Assembly: GCA_964019335.1 (NCBI GenBank)
Contig: OZ025751.1
Coordinates: 1 to 64,000 of the forward strand
Direction: 5' to 3'
Length of the DNA: 64,000 nucleotides
Source of the DNA: Diplonema japonicum
Lineage: Eukaryota > Euglenozoa > Diplonemea > Diplonemida > Diplonemidae
Part shown: one piece after another, positions 19,169 through 29,462 of the stretch
Layout of the letters: every line of letters starts with the position of its first letter
Position numbering within the stretch: position 1 is the first letter of the stretch
Made by a program: the position numbers and the translations under genes
The notes under the pieces: generated by a model
Database searches by the model: none
Told to the model about the DNA's origin: nothing
Seen by the model: the letters and a program-made list of their open reading frames with translations, nothing else

Positions 19169-20049
19169 CGGTAAAGAAGCACATCAATAATAAAAAAATC
19201 TTTTTTTGAAACAAAAGAGGGAAGAGGGGATGGAAAATAAGGGAAACAATTAAAAATCTTTTTTTCATGTTCACGATGGACCAGGGTTTAAAAGCACCAC
19301 ATTTGCCAGGGTAGACAAAATATAAAAAGATTTTTTTTTTTTCGCATGGAATAAAGAGGAACAAGTAGAAGAAAAAAATAAAAGATAGGGATGAAAATGG
19401 AGAAAACAAACCATTCACTCTGTTTTGTAGAGCCACTAGATATCTTTCGTGCAACAACTTTCATTTCTTTCAAATTTCTTAAAAAAAAAAAAAAAAAAAA
19501 AAGACTTTAGCGGAGAAAAGAAGTTGGAACGCACGATCAAAAATTCTTTGCAGCAAGGACAATTATCAAAGTATAAATGTACAAAAACTCCAAAAAAAAA
19601 AAAGAAAAAAAAAGAAACGAAAAAGGGACCGCGTGTGTTCTTTGGTCCTGAGAGGGAAAGCAAATGGAGAGAGTAAAATTTTAAACAAAAAAAAGGCTCG
19701 CAAAAATATCTTTGGGGAATGGGGGGGGGGGGGGGGGTTCCCTTCTTCTTCGCTTTTACGCTCCTCATTTCATTCTCAGAGTCAAAAAACACCCTTTAGT
19801 TCAGCAATAAATAAAAGTGAAAAGAATGAAACGAGAAGGGGGGGGGGGGGGGGGGGGGGGAGAAGAAGAAAGAGAGAAAGGTCCCATAAGGTTAAGAGGA
19901 TTTACAGTATTCTTCTTCTTTTTTCCTATTTCTTGTTTGTGTGTCACTAATGTTCCTGATCCCTACTTAACCCCTTCAGATGCTGCCTTCGCACACGATG
20001 CATTTGATAGGGGGGAGTGGGCAGAGACCTTAGAAAAGAGAATCCCCTC

Positions 20050-20081
<32 letters not shown>

Positions 20082-20097
20082 AAAAAAAAAAAAAAAA
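19169..20097. other. Intergenic low-complexity region
   Basis: Dominated by poly(A), poly(T) and G runs (19722-19738, 19838-19860) and A tracts at 20049-20098. No supported gene; minus-strand open frames are K/F-rich. Confidence 0.6.
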
Positions 20098-20137
20098 GAC
20101 ATTTAAGGGTACCTGCGGTATGTGGCAGGACGCCTAA
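20098..20137 (-). other. Conserved 40-nt stem-loop motif, copy 1
   Basis: On the minus strand the motif reads GGCGTCCTGCCACATACCGC then AGGTACCCTTAAATGTC followed by a T tract. CCTGC and GCAGG can pair around loop CACATACC. Copies occur at 26263-26303 and 29004-29045. Confidence 0.65.
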
Positions 20138-20239
20138 AAAAAGAGGAAACAAAAAGGAATAAAAAAAGAGAGAGAGAGGTAAAAATAATACAAACCAATC
20201 ACTTTGTCTTCTTTTTTTTTTTTTTGTTTTGTTGTTGCC

Positions 20240-21712
20240 CTAACAAGTGCACTTAGAAGGAGGACAGGGACCGCCACACCCAAACTTCTTAGCTTTCTGG
20301 CACCACGGGTCCGCCAGCTCACCAACCTTGCTGAAGATGACGAAGGATGTGGCCTCCTCGGTGGTCTCGGGAAGGACCAGAGAGGTCCCCGCATCCACCT
20401 GAACCCTGTACGATACCATCTTCTGCTCTGCCAACCCCCACTTGGGAGCGCAGGAGGCCGACTCGAACCCAGACAGCGGGAGCAGGGCGGGGAAGCCACC
20501 GTTCACCTTCCCCGAACACGGAGGGCAGTGGTAGTGCGACACGATGAACTCGCAGACCTCAGTCCCACAGCATGTGAGGGTGATGGCGGTGTCCTTGGGA
20601 ATGGCAGCAGGGGTGTGCACCCTCATCTCCCTCATGTTCTCAGGGATCATCGTCAGCACCGCCTCGCTGTTGCCGAAGGAGGTCTCCCCGTTCACATCGT
20701 TGGCGGGAACGGCGGCGCCACCGACAATCACCTTGGCGTCGGCAGTGGTGCAGCTCACATCGTCCACCTCCTCGTCAGCGAGGATCTTGTCAACTGCGGT
20801 GCACCCTGCAGACGCGACGAGCACACGGACATTACGGGGAACAGTCCCACCACAGGTAGCCGACACAGGACCGCAGAAGTCGTGCTCGGCACAGGCAAGG
20901 CTTCCTTCCGTCTTCGTCACAACGGTGTCGGGGGTATCGTCGCCCCACTTGAAGGTGTAGGTCAGCTGCTCCCCATCGTTGTCGGACTTCACAAGGGTGC
21001 AGAAGGTCTCCTTCCCTGCCGTCTTGGGGTAGGGGGCAACACCGGTGTCCACAGAGGTCACCACAGGGCGAAGGTACACAGGCTCGGAGGGGTCCATGTC
21101 CTGTGCGGTAGACCCGTCGCCGAAGTGGAAGGACCAGGTGTCGATCCCGTAGTGGAACTTCGTGGTCATCTTCATCTCCCAGTTCAGGTTCGTGGGAAGC
21201 CCTTCGATGGCACCACCGTCGGTGTTCTTGGCGAACCTCCAACGGCAGCCGATGTTCCTGGTTCCAGAGGTGATCTGCTTGTGGTCGATGACACCCATTG
21301 TGCTGCTGGTGGTCCAGTCAAACTCAGCAGACCTGTCGTCCATTTCAGCAATGGTGACCCCATCGGGGATGCCGCTGATGAGACCGTCGACAGAAGCGGA
21401 GGGCTGGTTGCCGTGGGGGTGGTCGATCCCGCTGGTCCAGAAGAAGGACAGGTGGTCAGGGTTGTTCAGGTCCCTGTACAGGAACATGTTCGAGACCCCA
21501 GCCTTCTCAAACCCGGTGTGGCTGCTCCAAGAGTTGAAGTCGTAGAACTTCTTCGCTGTCATCGCCCTCTCCACAGCAGGGACGGTCCGGCGGTTCTTCC
21601 CGTTCTCCTGCTCCACCACGAACTGCTTCACGTTCCCCACGAAGGTGAGGGGGCATGTCTGGGCAATTGCCGTCCCGAGGGACAGCAGGACACAGGCGAA
21701 AGTGCGTGACAT
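20240..21712 (-). CDS. Secreted protein of unknown function, Cys-rich C-terminal domain
   Basis: Predicted 490 residues with a signal peptide (MSRTFACVLLSLGTAIAQ). Residues 20-350 have alternating strand-like segments and paired Cys (CRWRFAKNTDGG, FCGPVSATCGG, DDVSCTTADAKV) without a family I can name. The C-terminal ~110 residues (CEFIVSHYHCPPCSG, NGGFPALLPLSGFESASC, SYRVQVDAGTSLVLPETTEE) are homologous to the end of the beta-propeller protein at 2895-4553. The tail ends in a Cys cluster (CGGPCPPSKCTC). A 5' fragment of a paralogue lies at 8058-8222. The acceptor CAG at 21770-21768 leaves a 55-nt leader. Confidence 0.75.
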   Translation of the reverse strand: MSRTFACVLLSLGTAIAQTCPLTFVGNVKQFVVEQENGKNRRTVPAVERAMTAKKFYDFNSWSSHTGFEKAGVSNMFLYRDLNNPDHLSFFWTSGIDHPHGNQPSASVDGLISGIPDGVTIAEMDDRSAEFDWTTSSTMGVIDHKQITSGTRNIGCRWRFAKNTDGGAIEGLPTNLNWEMKMTTKFHYGIDTWSFHFGDGSTAQDMDPSEPVYLRPVVTSVDTGVAPYPKTAGKETFCTLVKSDNDGEQLTYTFKWGDDTPDTVVTKTEGSLACAEHDFCGPVSATCGGTVPRNVRVLVASAGCTAVDKILADEEVDDVSCTTADAKVIVGGAAVPANDVNGETSFGNSEAVLTMIPENMREMRVHTPAAIPKDTAITLTCCGTEVCEFIVSHYHCPPCSGKVNGGFPALLPLSGFESASCAPKWGLAEQKMVSYRVQVDAGTSLVLPETTEEATSFVIFSKVGELADPWCQKAKKFGCGGPCPPSKCTC

Positions 21713-21880
21713 TTTTTTTTTGTTGTTGTAAAAGAAAGAAAAAAAAGGGGGGGGGAAGGTTTAAGACCTGTTTGAATTTTGTATCAAGCAGGGGGGGGGG
21801 GGGGGGGGGGGGTCACGTGGTAGTGGTGAAGCTACTCGCATTCTCGCACAAAAGACATCTGAGCATTCATACTCCTCCCG
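21713..21880. other. Leader of the secreted-protein gene and G-run
   Basis: 21713-21767 is the 5' leader, rich in A on the minus strand; 21791-21812 is a G homopolymer. No gene. Confidence 0.6.
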
Positions 21881-22262
21881 AACTAACGCGATCAGTGCGT
21901 TCACGTCCGCCCCCGTGTGTGATTCACCCTCCTTGATGTCCAGGTGGAGGAGGAGGGGCTCCTCTGAGTATCCGACCAGCCCAGACATGTTTAGCACTGG
22001 TGGCGTCTGTGCTTAACGGCAACGGGGTCTTTTCGATGCTTTGCTTCACTCTTCTCGAGCCCTTGTCTCCTTCTCGAATCCAGGCCCCTTTGCTTGGTGT
22101 CGGTATCTTCATGTGCGAGCTCCACCAATGGGATGCGTGTTTGCTGCTTGGTGGTTGGTGCCTGCGACCAAACACAACATCGCCCACCCGTCTATGAACT
22201 CCTGCCCCACCACGGGGCAAAGCACTGCCTGTTGAGGTCCTTCGAAGATTTTGACACTCAGC
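21880..22262 (-). pseudogene. Decayed coding fragment of unknown family
   Basis: Minus-strand frames here look coding but shift. About 22262-22115 reads KIFEGPQQAVLCPVVGQEF then IDGWAMLCLVAGTNHQAA before a stop. About 21990-21865 reads GLVGYSEEPLLLHLDIKEGE then DVNALIALVREEYECSD. Composition is GC-balanced, unlike the flanks. No intact start or frame and no recognised family; it may be a dead gene or mobile-element remnant. Confidence 0.35.
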
Positions 22263-22296
22263 ACCTGGCTTTCCCTGTTGAAGTTTCAGCCAAAAA

Positions 22297-22382
22297 AAAT
22301 TCTCGCATCATTCTCGCATGCGAGAATGTGCGAGAATTTGGTTCGAGCATGCGACTCGCATTTTTGCATGCGAATCGTTTCA
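22297..22382. repeat. Cluster of ATTCTCGCA/TGCGAGAAT palindromes
   Basis: Contains ttctcgcatgcgagaa (perfect palindrome, about 22312-22327), further copies of ttctcgca and gcgagaat on either side, and gactcgcatttttgcatgcg. A related attctcgcac occurs at 21839-21848. Function unknown. Confidence 0.6.
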
Positions 22383-23173
22383 CCACTATGCCTTGGGGGG
22401 GGGGGGGGTGATCCAGGAACATGAAATGAAAAACTCAGAGGAGGAATACGTAGGAGGGAAGGGAAGACAAAAAACAAAGGGTGAAGGCCGTAAAGAAGAA
22501 GAAGGAGAAAAAAAAGTGAATAAAAAATTTAACTGCACGACACTAAGTGCTCTCGCTCTCTCTCTCTCTCTCCTTCTCCTTTTGCCCTGTGACATTGGGA
22601 AACACAAGCAGAGGAGTACGGTAGGGTAATATTTCGGAAGAAGGGTGGTTTTGATTTTTTTCTCTTTTCTTTTTTTTTTCTAACGGATAAAAAAAAAAAA
22701 CTACTGCCCGTGTGAGAATGTCGGCAAGAAAAAAAGGGAAAATGGGGTGGGGGGGGGGGGGATTGCTCTCTTTTACTTGTGCACACCAGCACCCCCCCCC
22801 CCCCCCGAGAATCAAATTGTTCACGAAAAACAAAGCAAAAAAAAAGGAGGGGGTGCACACGGAAGCAGATCCTTGATCTTGCTTTCGTGGCCATCTTCAA
22901 CATATTGACCGTACCTTCCTTTCCTGCCTTCTCTTTCTTTTTTTAAAAACCCCTTCCTTTCTTAAGTGGGAATTAAAAAAAGAAATTATCGCGATACGTA
23001 AAGGTAGGTGTGGGGGGGGATTGAAAAAGACCCCCCCCCCATTCTACGAAAATTCGATGTATGGTCTTTTTATTTAAAATTTTGTCAGAAAAAATTTTCT
23101 CTTTTTTTTTTTTCTTCAAAAAAAAAAAAAAAAAAAAACACACTAACTCAAAATATTTTTTTTTCCACCTTTC
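22383..23173. other. Intergenic, homopolymer rich
   Basis: Runs of G (22394-22408, 22747-22761), C (22793-22806), A and T. A short minus frame near 22902-22850 (MLKMATKARSRICFR) resembles an organelle presequence but nothing downstream continues it. Confidence 0.5.
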
Positions 23174-23663
23174 TTAAATAATCCCCTTGGCAGCGTGTTC
23201 CACATTCTGGGGGTCCTCGTACATCAGCTGGTATGCAGTCATGATACCGAAGAAAATGAAAAGAATGCCACCAAAGGTGGTGACGTGCTTGGGGGTGAAC
23301 GTGTTCGAAACACCCTGTTTTTTTTTTTTTTTAAATTTTTTTCTTCTTTCCATCATACCCTCCCAATCATCACTGCTGAACCAGTACAGACGGAGTGTCC
23401 AAGAATACCACCCAGCGTAACTCCATAGGGGTTCTTAGCAGCAGCAAGCATGATGGTAGCAATCTGCGATCGATCCCCCCACTCCGCAACGAAGGTAAGA
23501 GTGAACGCCTGCACGAAAACAGGACCGAAGAGAGAGGCTGCCCTCGAGCCCCCACGTTTCTTCTGCACACCAACAACAGGATCTTCGATGTCGTCGTCCT
23601 TCTTATCGTCGCCAAGCTCTGCCTTGGCTTCAGCTAGCTCTTCGGGCTCTTCCTCGTCTTCCT

Positions 23664-23713
<50 letters not shown>

Positions 23714-24122
23714 CCTTCTCAAATACCATTGTACGGGCTTCGTTCAAAAGCCTTATCCCGAACACTGTGAAAAGAAGTACTGCTGCAATCTGTGTGTACT
23801 TGACAGGCAGCAGTGTGGGGACGATGTGTCCCATGGCAGCAGAGAGGATCGTCATTGTCGCTAGTGCTGATATGGCACCCAGGAACACCACCATGCGGTC
23901 ATTGCGCATGGCCATCAGGCAGGCGATGAAGAAGGTCTTGTCACCGATCTCGCTGACCAGGATCATGAACCAGCTGCTCATCACGCCCTCCAGCCACGTT
24001 CCGGAGTACTTCACCTGCTTGTCCTTGTCCGCTCCATGCCCCTCGTGTCCCGCCTCCTCGTGCGTCTCGCACCACACCACCCCCACGAAGCACAGCAGCA
24101 ACAGCACCTTGGTGATGCTCAT
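23174..24122 (-). CDS. GDT1: GDT1/TMEM165-family (UPF0016) cation transporter, three exons
   Basis: Predicted 279-residue membrane protein exchanging Mn2+/Ca2+ for H+, in the Golgi in animals and yeast. Exon 1 is 24122-23727, exon 2 23661-23359, exon 3 23314-23174; introns are 65 nt (23662-23726, GTATTTG...CCAG) and 44 nt (23315-23358, GTATGA...ACAG), both phase 0. The two hallmark motifs are present: EIGDKT in the first half and EWGDRS in the second, each in a transmembrane helix. Exon 2 adds an acidic/Lys loop (EDEEEPEELAEAKAELGDDK) between the halves. A signal peptide and a His/Glu-rich lumenal segment start the protein. The leader is 18 nt from CAG at 24143-24141. Confidence 0.9.
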
Positions 24123-24239
24123 TGTGATTGTCCCGATCACCTGAACGCCAATACGTTGAGAAGCAAAGATTATACATCACAAAAATAAGAAAAAAAGGGA
24201 AAAAAAAAGTGGACGATGGTGGAAGAAAAAAAAAAAATA

Positions 24240-25295
24240 TTATTCCTTCAGTAAGGCCTCCACCTCGGCTGCCTTTTGGGGTCTGTCTGTTTTCCTGTAG
24301 TACCTTATGAGGGTGTGCTTTATCCGCGGCTGCGACCTCCAGTCGGGTTGGTCGTCAAGGAAGGAGGTCAAACGTGCGTCACCCAAAGTGACGAGTTCCA
24401 CATCCCCATCCCCTCTGCCACCGCCCGACAAGCTTTCGACAATGCAGTTCAGGTAGTTTGTGAAGACGAGCGACCTCACGTAGAGGGTGGGCCTCGCAGG
24501 GGTGATGTGGGCATCCTCAATGTCGTGAAAAAGGCGGACGTCCTTCGTGTGGATGGGGACGGCTAAAATACGAACAGCAGCCTTCATCCTCTGCTCCTGT
24601 GTAGTGTCAGGGTCGGCGGTCAAAGCGGTGAATTCATTCATAGCAAGTTTGTGCTGCGACAGCCCCAGGCAGCCCTTGATGACCGCATAGCGTGCTGTGA
24701 AGTCCTTCGTCCCTTTGAACAGTCGTTCGTACTTTGCTAAGGAGGCGAGGCTGTACACGCAGCTCATAAGGGTAATGATGTCGTCTCTGGTGAGGGACTT
24801 GCTGTAAGTCCGGACGAGCCATTCCTCCACTCGTTTCAGGAGGCGGAGGGTACCTTGTGAAACAGTTTTGTTAGGAGACGCGTAACGTTCTGTCTTGGCT
24901 TGGTGTTGAATCTCCCACAACATATCCACAAGGAACTCCTTTGAGGGTTTGATGTTGTGATCCTTCATGCTGGCCATGATGTGGTCAAAGTGCCGGCTTC
25001 GTTTCCCTGTCACTGCCACTGTCAGCAAGCCTCGGTACATTGTCTCGTTTGGCTTTATTTTGAATGCGATGAAATTCTTGAAATCCTCCCTCACCGACGT
25101 CCTCATGCCCAGCGAAGCCAAAGCTTGCAAATAGGCTCCTGCTGTGTCTGCAGTGACGCCTTCCTCTTTGGCAACCAGCTCGAAATCCACCATCAGTGTT
25201 TCGTGTAAACGCTGAACCTCTTCCGTCTTCATCAAAGCCTTTCTCATGTGCTTTTTTGGTATTATGTGTCGGCGGAGCACATTCACTCCTTTCAT
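24240..25295 (-). CDS. PPR-like helical repeat protein, probably organellar
   Basis: Predicted 351 residues, all-helical. The region NETMYRGLLTVAVTGKRSRH then FDHIMASMKDHNIKPSKEFL fits a pentatricopeptide repeat (Y/F start, 35-residue spacing, IKP end). Helix pairs before and after are similar but weaker, as usual for euglenozoan PPR proteins, which act in mitochondrial RNA metabolism. The N-terminus MKGVNVLRRHIIPKKHMRKA is basic and could target mitochondria. No introns evident. The family call rests on pattern only; another alpha-solenoid is possible. Confidence 0.55.
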   Translation of the reverse strand: MKGVNVLRRHIIPKKHMRKALMKTEEVQRLHETLMVDFELVAKEEGVTADTAGAYLQALASLGMRTSVREDFKNFIAFKIKPNETMYRGLLTVAVTGKRSRHFDHIMASMKDHNIKPSKEFLVDMLWEIQHQAKTERYASPNKTVSQGTLRLLKRVEEWLVRTYSKSLTRDDIITLMSCVYSLASLAKYERLFKGTKDFTARYAVIKGCLGLSQHKLAMNEFTALTADPDTTQEQRMKAAVRILAVPIHTKDVRLFHDIEDAHITPARPTLYVRSLVFTNYLNCIVESLSGGGRGDGDVELVTLGDARLTSFLDDQPDWRSQPRIKHTLIRYYRKTDRPQKAAEVEALLKE

Positions 25296-25620
25296 CTCGC
25301 AGGGGGGGGGGGGAGGTTCCTTCCCTTTTTTTTTAAAAATTTTTTGTGAGATTTTCAGAATGGAAATGTGATTTCAGAATGGAAATGTGAGGGGGGGGAA
25401 AATATAAAAAAAAGGGGTTTTTTTTTTTCCGACCGGTGGGGAAGGGGCAGGCGGGTACGTGCTGTAAGCACGCTTGTCAAATGTTCCCTTTTTTTTTTGT
25501 TTAGACAAGTCAAAGACTCGTTTCTTGCGAGGGGGAAGAATGGAAGATAAAAAAAAAAAAAAACTCAAAGTACAGGACAAGCCCCCCGCTAGAGGGCCGC
25601 CCTATGGGAGGGGGGGGGGT
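25296..25620. other. Intergenic with short palindromic motif
   Basis: A-, G- and T-runs. gtcaaagactcgtttcttgc (about 25509-25528) recurs as gagtcaaagactcggttctt at about 26164-26183; the shared gagtc/gactc can form a small stem in the second copy. Confidence 0.5.
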
Positions 25621-26036
25621 CTATCTGTTAATACTCCCCTTCTGGAGCATTGCTTTCATCCCGATTGAGGCCGTGAGCGTCTTGCGGAGTCGTGTGATGC
25701 GGTCCCGCTTGTAGGCGGCTTTCAATTCCATCAGCTTGTCGTGCGTGGAGCGGGTGGCGAAAATAGGCCTCCTGGAGAAACCAATAGCTGCCTTTCCTCC
25801 AATGGCGATGAGGGACTTCACTCTTTTTCTCTCGTCCGCTGGGAAGGGGCGTCGCTTCTTCCGTGCCCTGCATGCTGTGTTTATCTTTACGATGAGTGCT
25901 TTGATTCTGCGCGCCCTATCTTCCAGCAGGCCTCCCAAAGACTTTCCGGTCGTCCATTCGAAGTCAATGGCCAGTTCCACCGCCGACACCTCCGAGGTGG
26001 TGTCCTTCTCTACCCAGCGCCGTTGTGACAACCAAA
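25621..26036 (-). pseudogene. Fragment related to the gene at 26986-27453
   Basis: The minus frame encodes about 138 residues (WVEKDTTSEVSAVELAIDFE, RPFPADERKRVKSLIAIGG, FSRRPIFATRSTHDKLMELK) with no ATG at its start; upstream is a T-rich tract. It aligns along its length with the 155-residue protein at 26986-27453 through VELA(I/L)DFE, R-x-AFP/PFP-A and R-RP-(I/V). A truncated gene or element fragment; function unknown. Confidence 0.5.
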
Positions 26037-26070
26037 AAAAAAAAAAAAAGAGGAAGGGAAGGGGGGACAA

Positions 26071-26985
26071 AAAAATAGTGTTTTAAGTGTGTACTCATTC
26101 AACTTAAGGAGAGGAGGGAAACAATGAATAATGGAGAAGGATTTTTTTTTTTTTTTCCGAACGAGTCAAAGACTCGGTTCTTGCAAAAAAAAAAAAAAAA
26201 AAAAAAAAGAATGAATGTGTCCACGCACACTGCCAGAATAAAAAGAATAATAAAAGAAAAGATGTCTTTGAGGGAACCTGCAGTATGTGACAGGATCGCC
26301 TAAAGAAAAACTAACAACAGTACCGTAACCTTGACACTTTCCCGTACCCCCCTACCCCCCCCGTACCGCCCTTCCTTTGAGTCCATTTTACGGATTCGCT
26401 GGGATCCCCCCCTCACATTGGAATTCACCCAACACTTTCTTCCCCCCCCCCCCCTTCTTTTTACTCCCTTGTTTTCTTGTTCTACTGAAAAGAAAAACGT
26501 ATTGAGAAAGGGAGAAGGGAACAGGGGGAGAAAAATGAAAATAGTCCATTGCACAGGACAATTTTACACAATAATTTTTTTTTTTATAAAAAAAAAGGCA
26601 CTTTTTTTGTTTCTCTTTTTTTTTTCTTCTACTTGCTTGCATCGGAAGGAAGGGTTAAAACATAAAGATCTATTGATGAAGGTATCACTATGACGGGAAG
26701 GAAAAAAAAAAAGAAAAAAAAAGAAAGCTGTCGAGAAGCTGCAATGGCGGCCATCCCAACTGTGACAGTGCCAGGGCCCGTGCGCAGGGGGGGGGGGTCA
26801 AAAACTACCCACAGAGAGAGGGGGAAAAAAAAGAAATCAGACTGCTAAAATGTCGAGGCAGTTAGTTAAAGGAACTTCACCAAACCAGAAAAAAAGAAAA
26901 AAAAAGAAGAAGAAGACGGAAGTGATAAAAAAAAAAAACTATTCTTTTAAGGTATGCGTTTTTGCGCTCACCGGCCGCGCTGTTC
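26071..26985. other. Intergenic with stem-loop motif copy 2
   Basis: A- and T-rich; holds the 40-nt motif at 26263-26303 and a C run at 26442-26452. The rest shows no gene. Confidence 0.55.
26263..26303 (-). other. Conserved 40-nt stem-loop motif, copy 2
   Basis: Minus strand: GGCGATCCTGTCACATACTG then CAGGTTCCCTCAAAGAC. Relative to copies 1 and 3 the stem keeps pairing by a C-to-U change that gives a U-G pair (CCTGU with GCAGG), while the loop core CACATAC is unchanged. Confidence 0.65.
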
Positions 26986-27453
26986 TTAGTCCCCGTTGTC
27001 CCCGTTCTGGGGGCTCTGGCGGGTTCCTACTGCGGTGGTAAAACTGCGGGGCAGCCTTGTCGGGGTTTGCGACAGGTACGTGTCACGCAAGCCTTCGATG
27101 CTGCTCATGGTTCGCTCCGGGAGTACTGGCCTCCTGTCATACCCGTGTGTGGTCGGTCCTCCTATACAGCGCAGGGAGTTGACGCGATCCACTCGCGCTG
27201 CTGGGAACGCCGTCCTTCTGCCATCAGCGTGGTACAGGTCCTGGACACGTCTCAGCACATACCTCAGCCTCCTTGCCTTGACGCCCAGGTCCTCCACCTT
27301 GCCCACTTCCCCGCCGTCGTCTAGCGGCAGCTCCGTCTCCCGCTCGAAGTCGAGGGCAAGCTCCAGCGTCGTAACCGTCGTGTGCCGTCCAGGGGCGTCA
27401 TCCCACAGCAAGCCACTCAGCCACCTCAGCACCGGCCCCAGCAGCCTGTCCAT
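26986..27453 (-). CDS. Hypothetical protein, 155 residues, possible element-derived domain
   Basis: The start Met at 27453 (MDRLLGPVLRWLSGLLWDD) is the first after a T/C-rich tract. The frame has TTLELALDFERETELPLDD, a basic helical middle (KARRLRYVLRRVQDLYHADG), RRPVLPERTMSSIEGLRDTY and a polar tail. It is paralogous to the fragment at 25621-26036. A LELA-DFE block followed by RRP resembles linker regions I associate with retroelement polyproteins, but this is only an impression. GC-rich relative to flanks. Confidence 0.45.
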   Translation of the reverse strand: MDRLLGPVLRWLSGLLWDDAPGRHTTVTTLELALDFERETELPLDDGGEVGKVEDLGVKARRLRYVLRRVQDLYHADGRRTAFPAARVDRVNSLRCIGGPTTHGYDRRPVLPERTMSSIEGLRDTYLSQTPTRLPRSFTTAVGTRQSPQNGDNGD

Positions 27454-28005
27454 CACCAAAAAAAGAAAGAGGAAAGAAAAAGGAAGGATGAAAGCACAAC
27501 GGATAGAAGGCAACCAATGACCCATCAGCTGCCTCCAAGGGGGGGGGGGGGGGGGGGGGGGGATCCAATCAGTGCCAAAGTCTCGAGTAACCTATAAGAC
27601 GGGCAGGGTTTCATATATATATAAGAGAATATTTCCATGTTTAAGAAATTCTTGTTTTGTTTTCTGCAAGACAGCACCTTCATAGTGACTCTAAAAGATA
27701 GAAGAGAAAAAAAAAAACAACAAAAGTTCACTATGATATGGGGGGGGGAAGGAAAGAAAAAAATACTATGATGAGGGAGAAGATGCTAGCAACGATTTCA
27801 CCCAACGAAAAAAAAAAAGAGAAAAAAAACTGGTAATAAGTTTTTACCCAAAAGTATTTTTTTTTCTCCCCCGGATAAAGATGTTTTTTTTTCCCCCCTC
27901 TTTTTTTTTTTTTTTTTTTTTGTCAAGTCTGTTTCATTCCAGACGAGAAGAAAAAAATACTGTAAAACAAAAATCACCGGAAGATAAAATGTCCGGAAGA
28001 AAAAT

Positions 28006-28064
28006 TGTCCGGAAGAAAAAATATCCGGAAGTTCTGGCGGTTCGGATATTTTTTCTTCCGGACA
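28006..28064. repeat. Perfect 22-bp stem hairpin with CCGGAAG repeats
   Basis: The left arm 28006-28027 (tgtccggaagaaaaaatatc, then cg) is the exact reverse complement of 28043-28064, with a 15-nt loop. Direct repeats of ccggaag precede it (about 27977, 27993, 28009). It could fold in either strand's RNA or be a small fold-back element. Confidence 0.9.
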
Positions 28065-28865
28065 TTTTTTTCCCAGGACCCCTTTTCTTTTTTTAAAGGG
28101 CCGGACCAGAAAACGATGAAACTAGTTTCTGTAGCAAGAGAAAAATCAAACGAAAATCAGAGAGAATTGCAACAGTAAACTAAAAATTATCCAGATTCCG
28201 GTTGAAATTCTCCCTTACTTTGCACAAGAAAAAAAAAAGAAAAAAAAAACTTTATTTTCGGTTTTCTGCCATAAGAATGAAGCTTTTTTTTTTTCTTCTC
28301 TTTTTTCTCTCGTCCTTTTCCAATTTTTTTCTTTTTTTTTTTTAAAGAGCGTCTAAGGAAAAACAATATTTTAATAAAAAAAATATATAAAAAAATGAGA
28401 ATTTTATCACACCCGCCCAGGCTTTTCTTCACTCACCACCATGAGTGAAGCAGTGACTCAAAAGCGAAGGATGCAATATGAATCTACATTTTTTGATTTT
28501 TTTTTCTTTTTTCCCTTACGTGTTTGAAAATATGGGCGGGGCAAGTAGCGGCTAAGCGGCACTACAAGGAATCCTCTCCCTCCCTCCTTTTTTTTTTTAT
28601 TGTTTTCCTTTATTTGATTCCATTCATTTTTTTTTCTTTCTTCTATCCCGAGCAGCTCACTCAGCACAAACCTCGGTTTGTTAAGGGAATGCTTTCGCGC
28701 GTATGACTATAGTAGGTCTGGATTTATAACAAACTCTCTAGGACGCAGAGAAGAAAACAAGAGGGGAGAGGAAGAAGAACAAAAAAAAAAGGGCGAAAAG
28801 AGAAAGAAGCCCAATGTCGTACTCTTTTTTTTTGTTTTCTTTCTATTTTTTTTTTCTGGTTCCCA

Positions 28866-28896
<31 letters not shown>

Positions 28897-29003
28897 CATT
28901 CCCCATTCTTCCTGGTACCATAACAAAAAATCTCGCAAAAAAAAAAAGAAATAGCCTAAAAAGTTCAATGAGGCGGAGGGAAAAAAAAAAAAAAAAAAAA
29001 AGA

Positions 29004-29045
29004 GACATTTAAGGGTACCTGCGGTATGTGGCAGGACGCCTGAAG
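29004..29045 (-). other. Conserved 40-nt stem-loop motif, copy 3
   Basis: Nearly identical to copy 1 at 20098-20137 (plus strand gacatttaagggtacctgcg then gtatgtggcaggacgcct), again next to an A/T homopolymer. It lies about 420 nt downstream of the cyclase-globin gene's stop. Confidence 0.65.
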
Positions 29046-29462
29046 AGTCTCAATCTATCTCTTGATCGAACCTTTCTGCTGTGGTGTGGCCTTCGGCCCC
29101 TCGTTCACCCTCCTCGGTACCTTAGGATAAAACCCTCAACCGAGTTGGTAAGGACGCAATAGTTGTACAGTTGTTTCTCAAGGATGTGGCGGGTCACCGG
29201 GGAGGCGAAGAAAAAAAAAAAATAAGAGTTGAAAGATAAAACTACCAAAAACAATTCCAAAAGCCAAAAGAAAAAGAAAAAAAAGAAATAGTTAGAATTG
29301 AGAGTGCTAGGCTGAGCTGTGACTCTTCTGAAGAAAAAAAAAGAGGTATAAAATATAAAAAAAAAATAAACACATTTTTCAATGGGAGGTCCCCACCCTT
29401 CAAAAAAAAAAACATACGAATGGTCGGTAAACAGAAAAAACTCCCCCCCCCCCCCCCACCAT

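Larger units (their letters stand above)
27454..29462. other. Long intergenic region without a supported gene
   Basis: About 2 kb of homopolymer and polypurine DNA with G-run (27541-27562), a perfect hairpin (28006-28064) and the 40-nt motif (29004-29045). The stretch 29046-29205 is less skewed but has no convincing frame. Confidence 0.6.

Noticed and set aside
22850-22902. Possible first exon with organelle presequence
   Set aside because: No downstream exon continues the frame; flanks are homopolymers.
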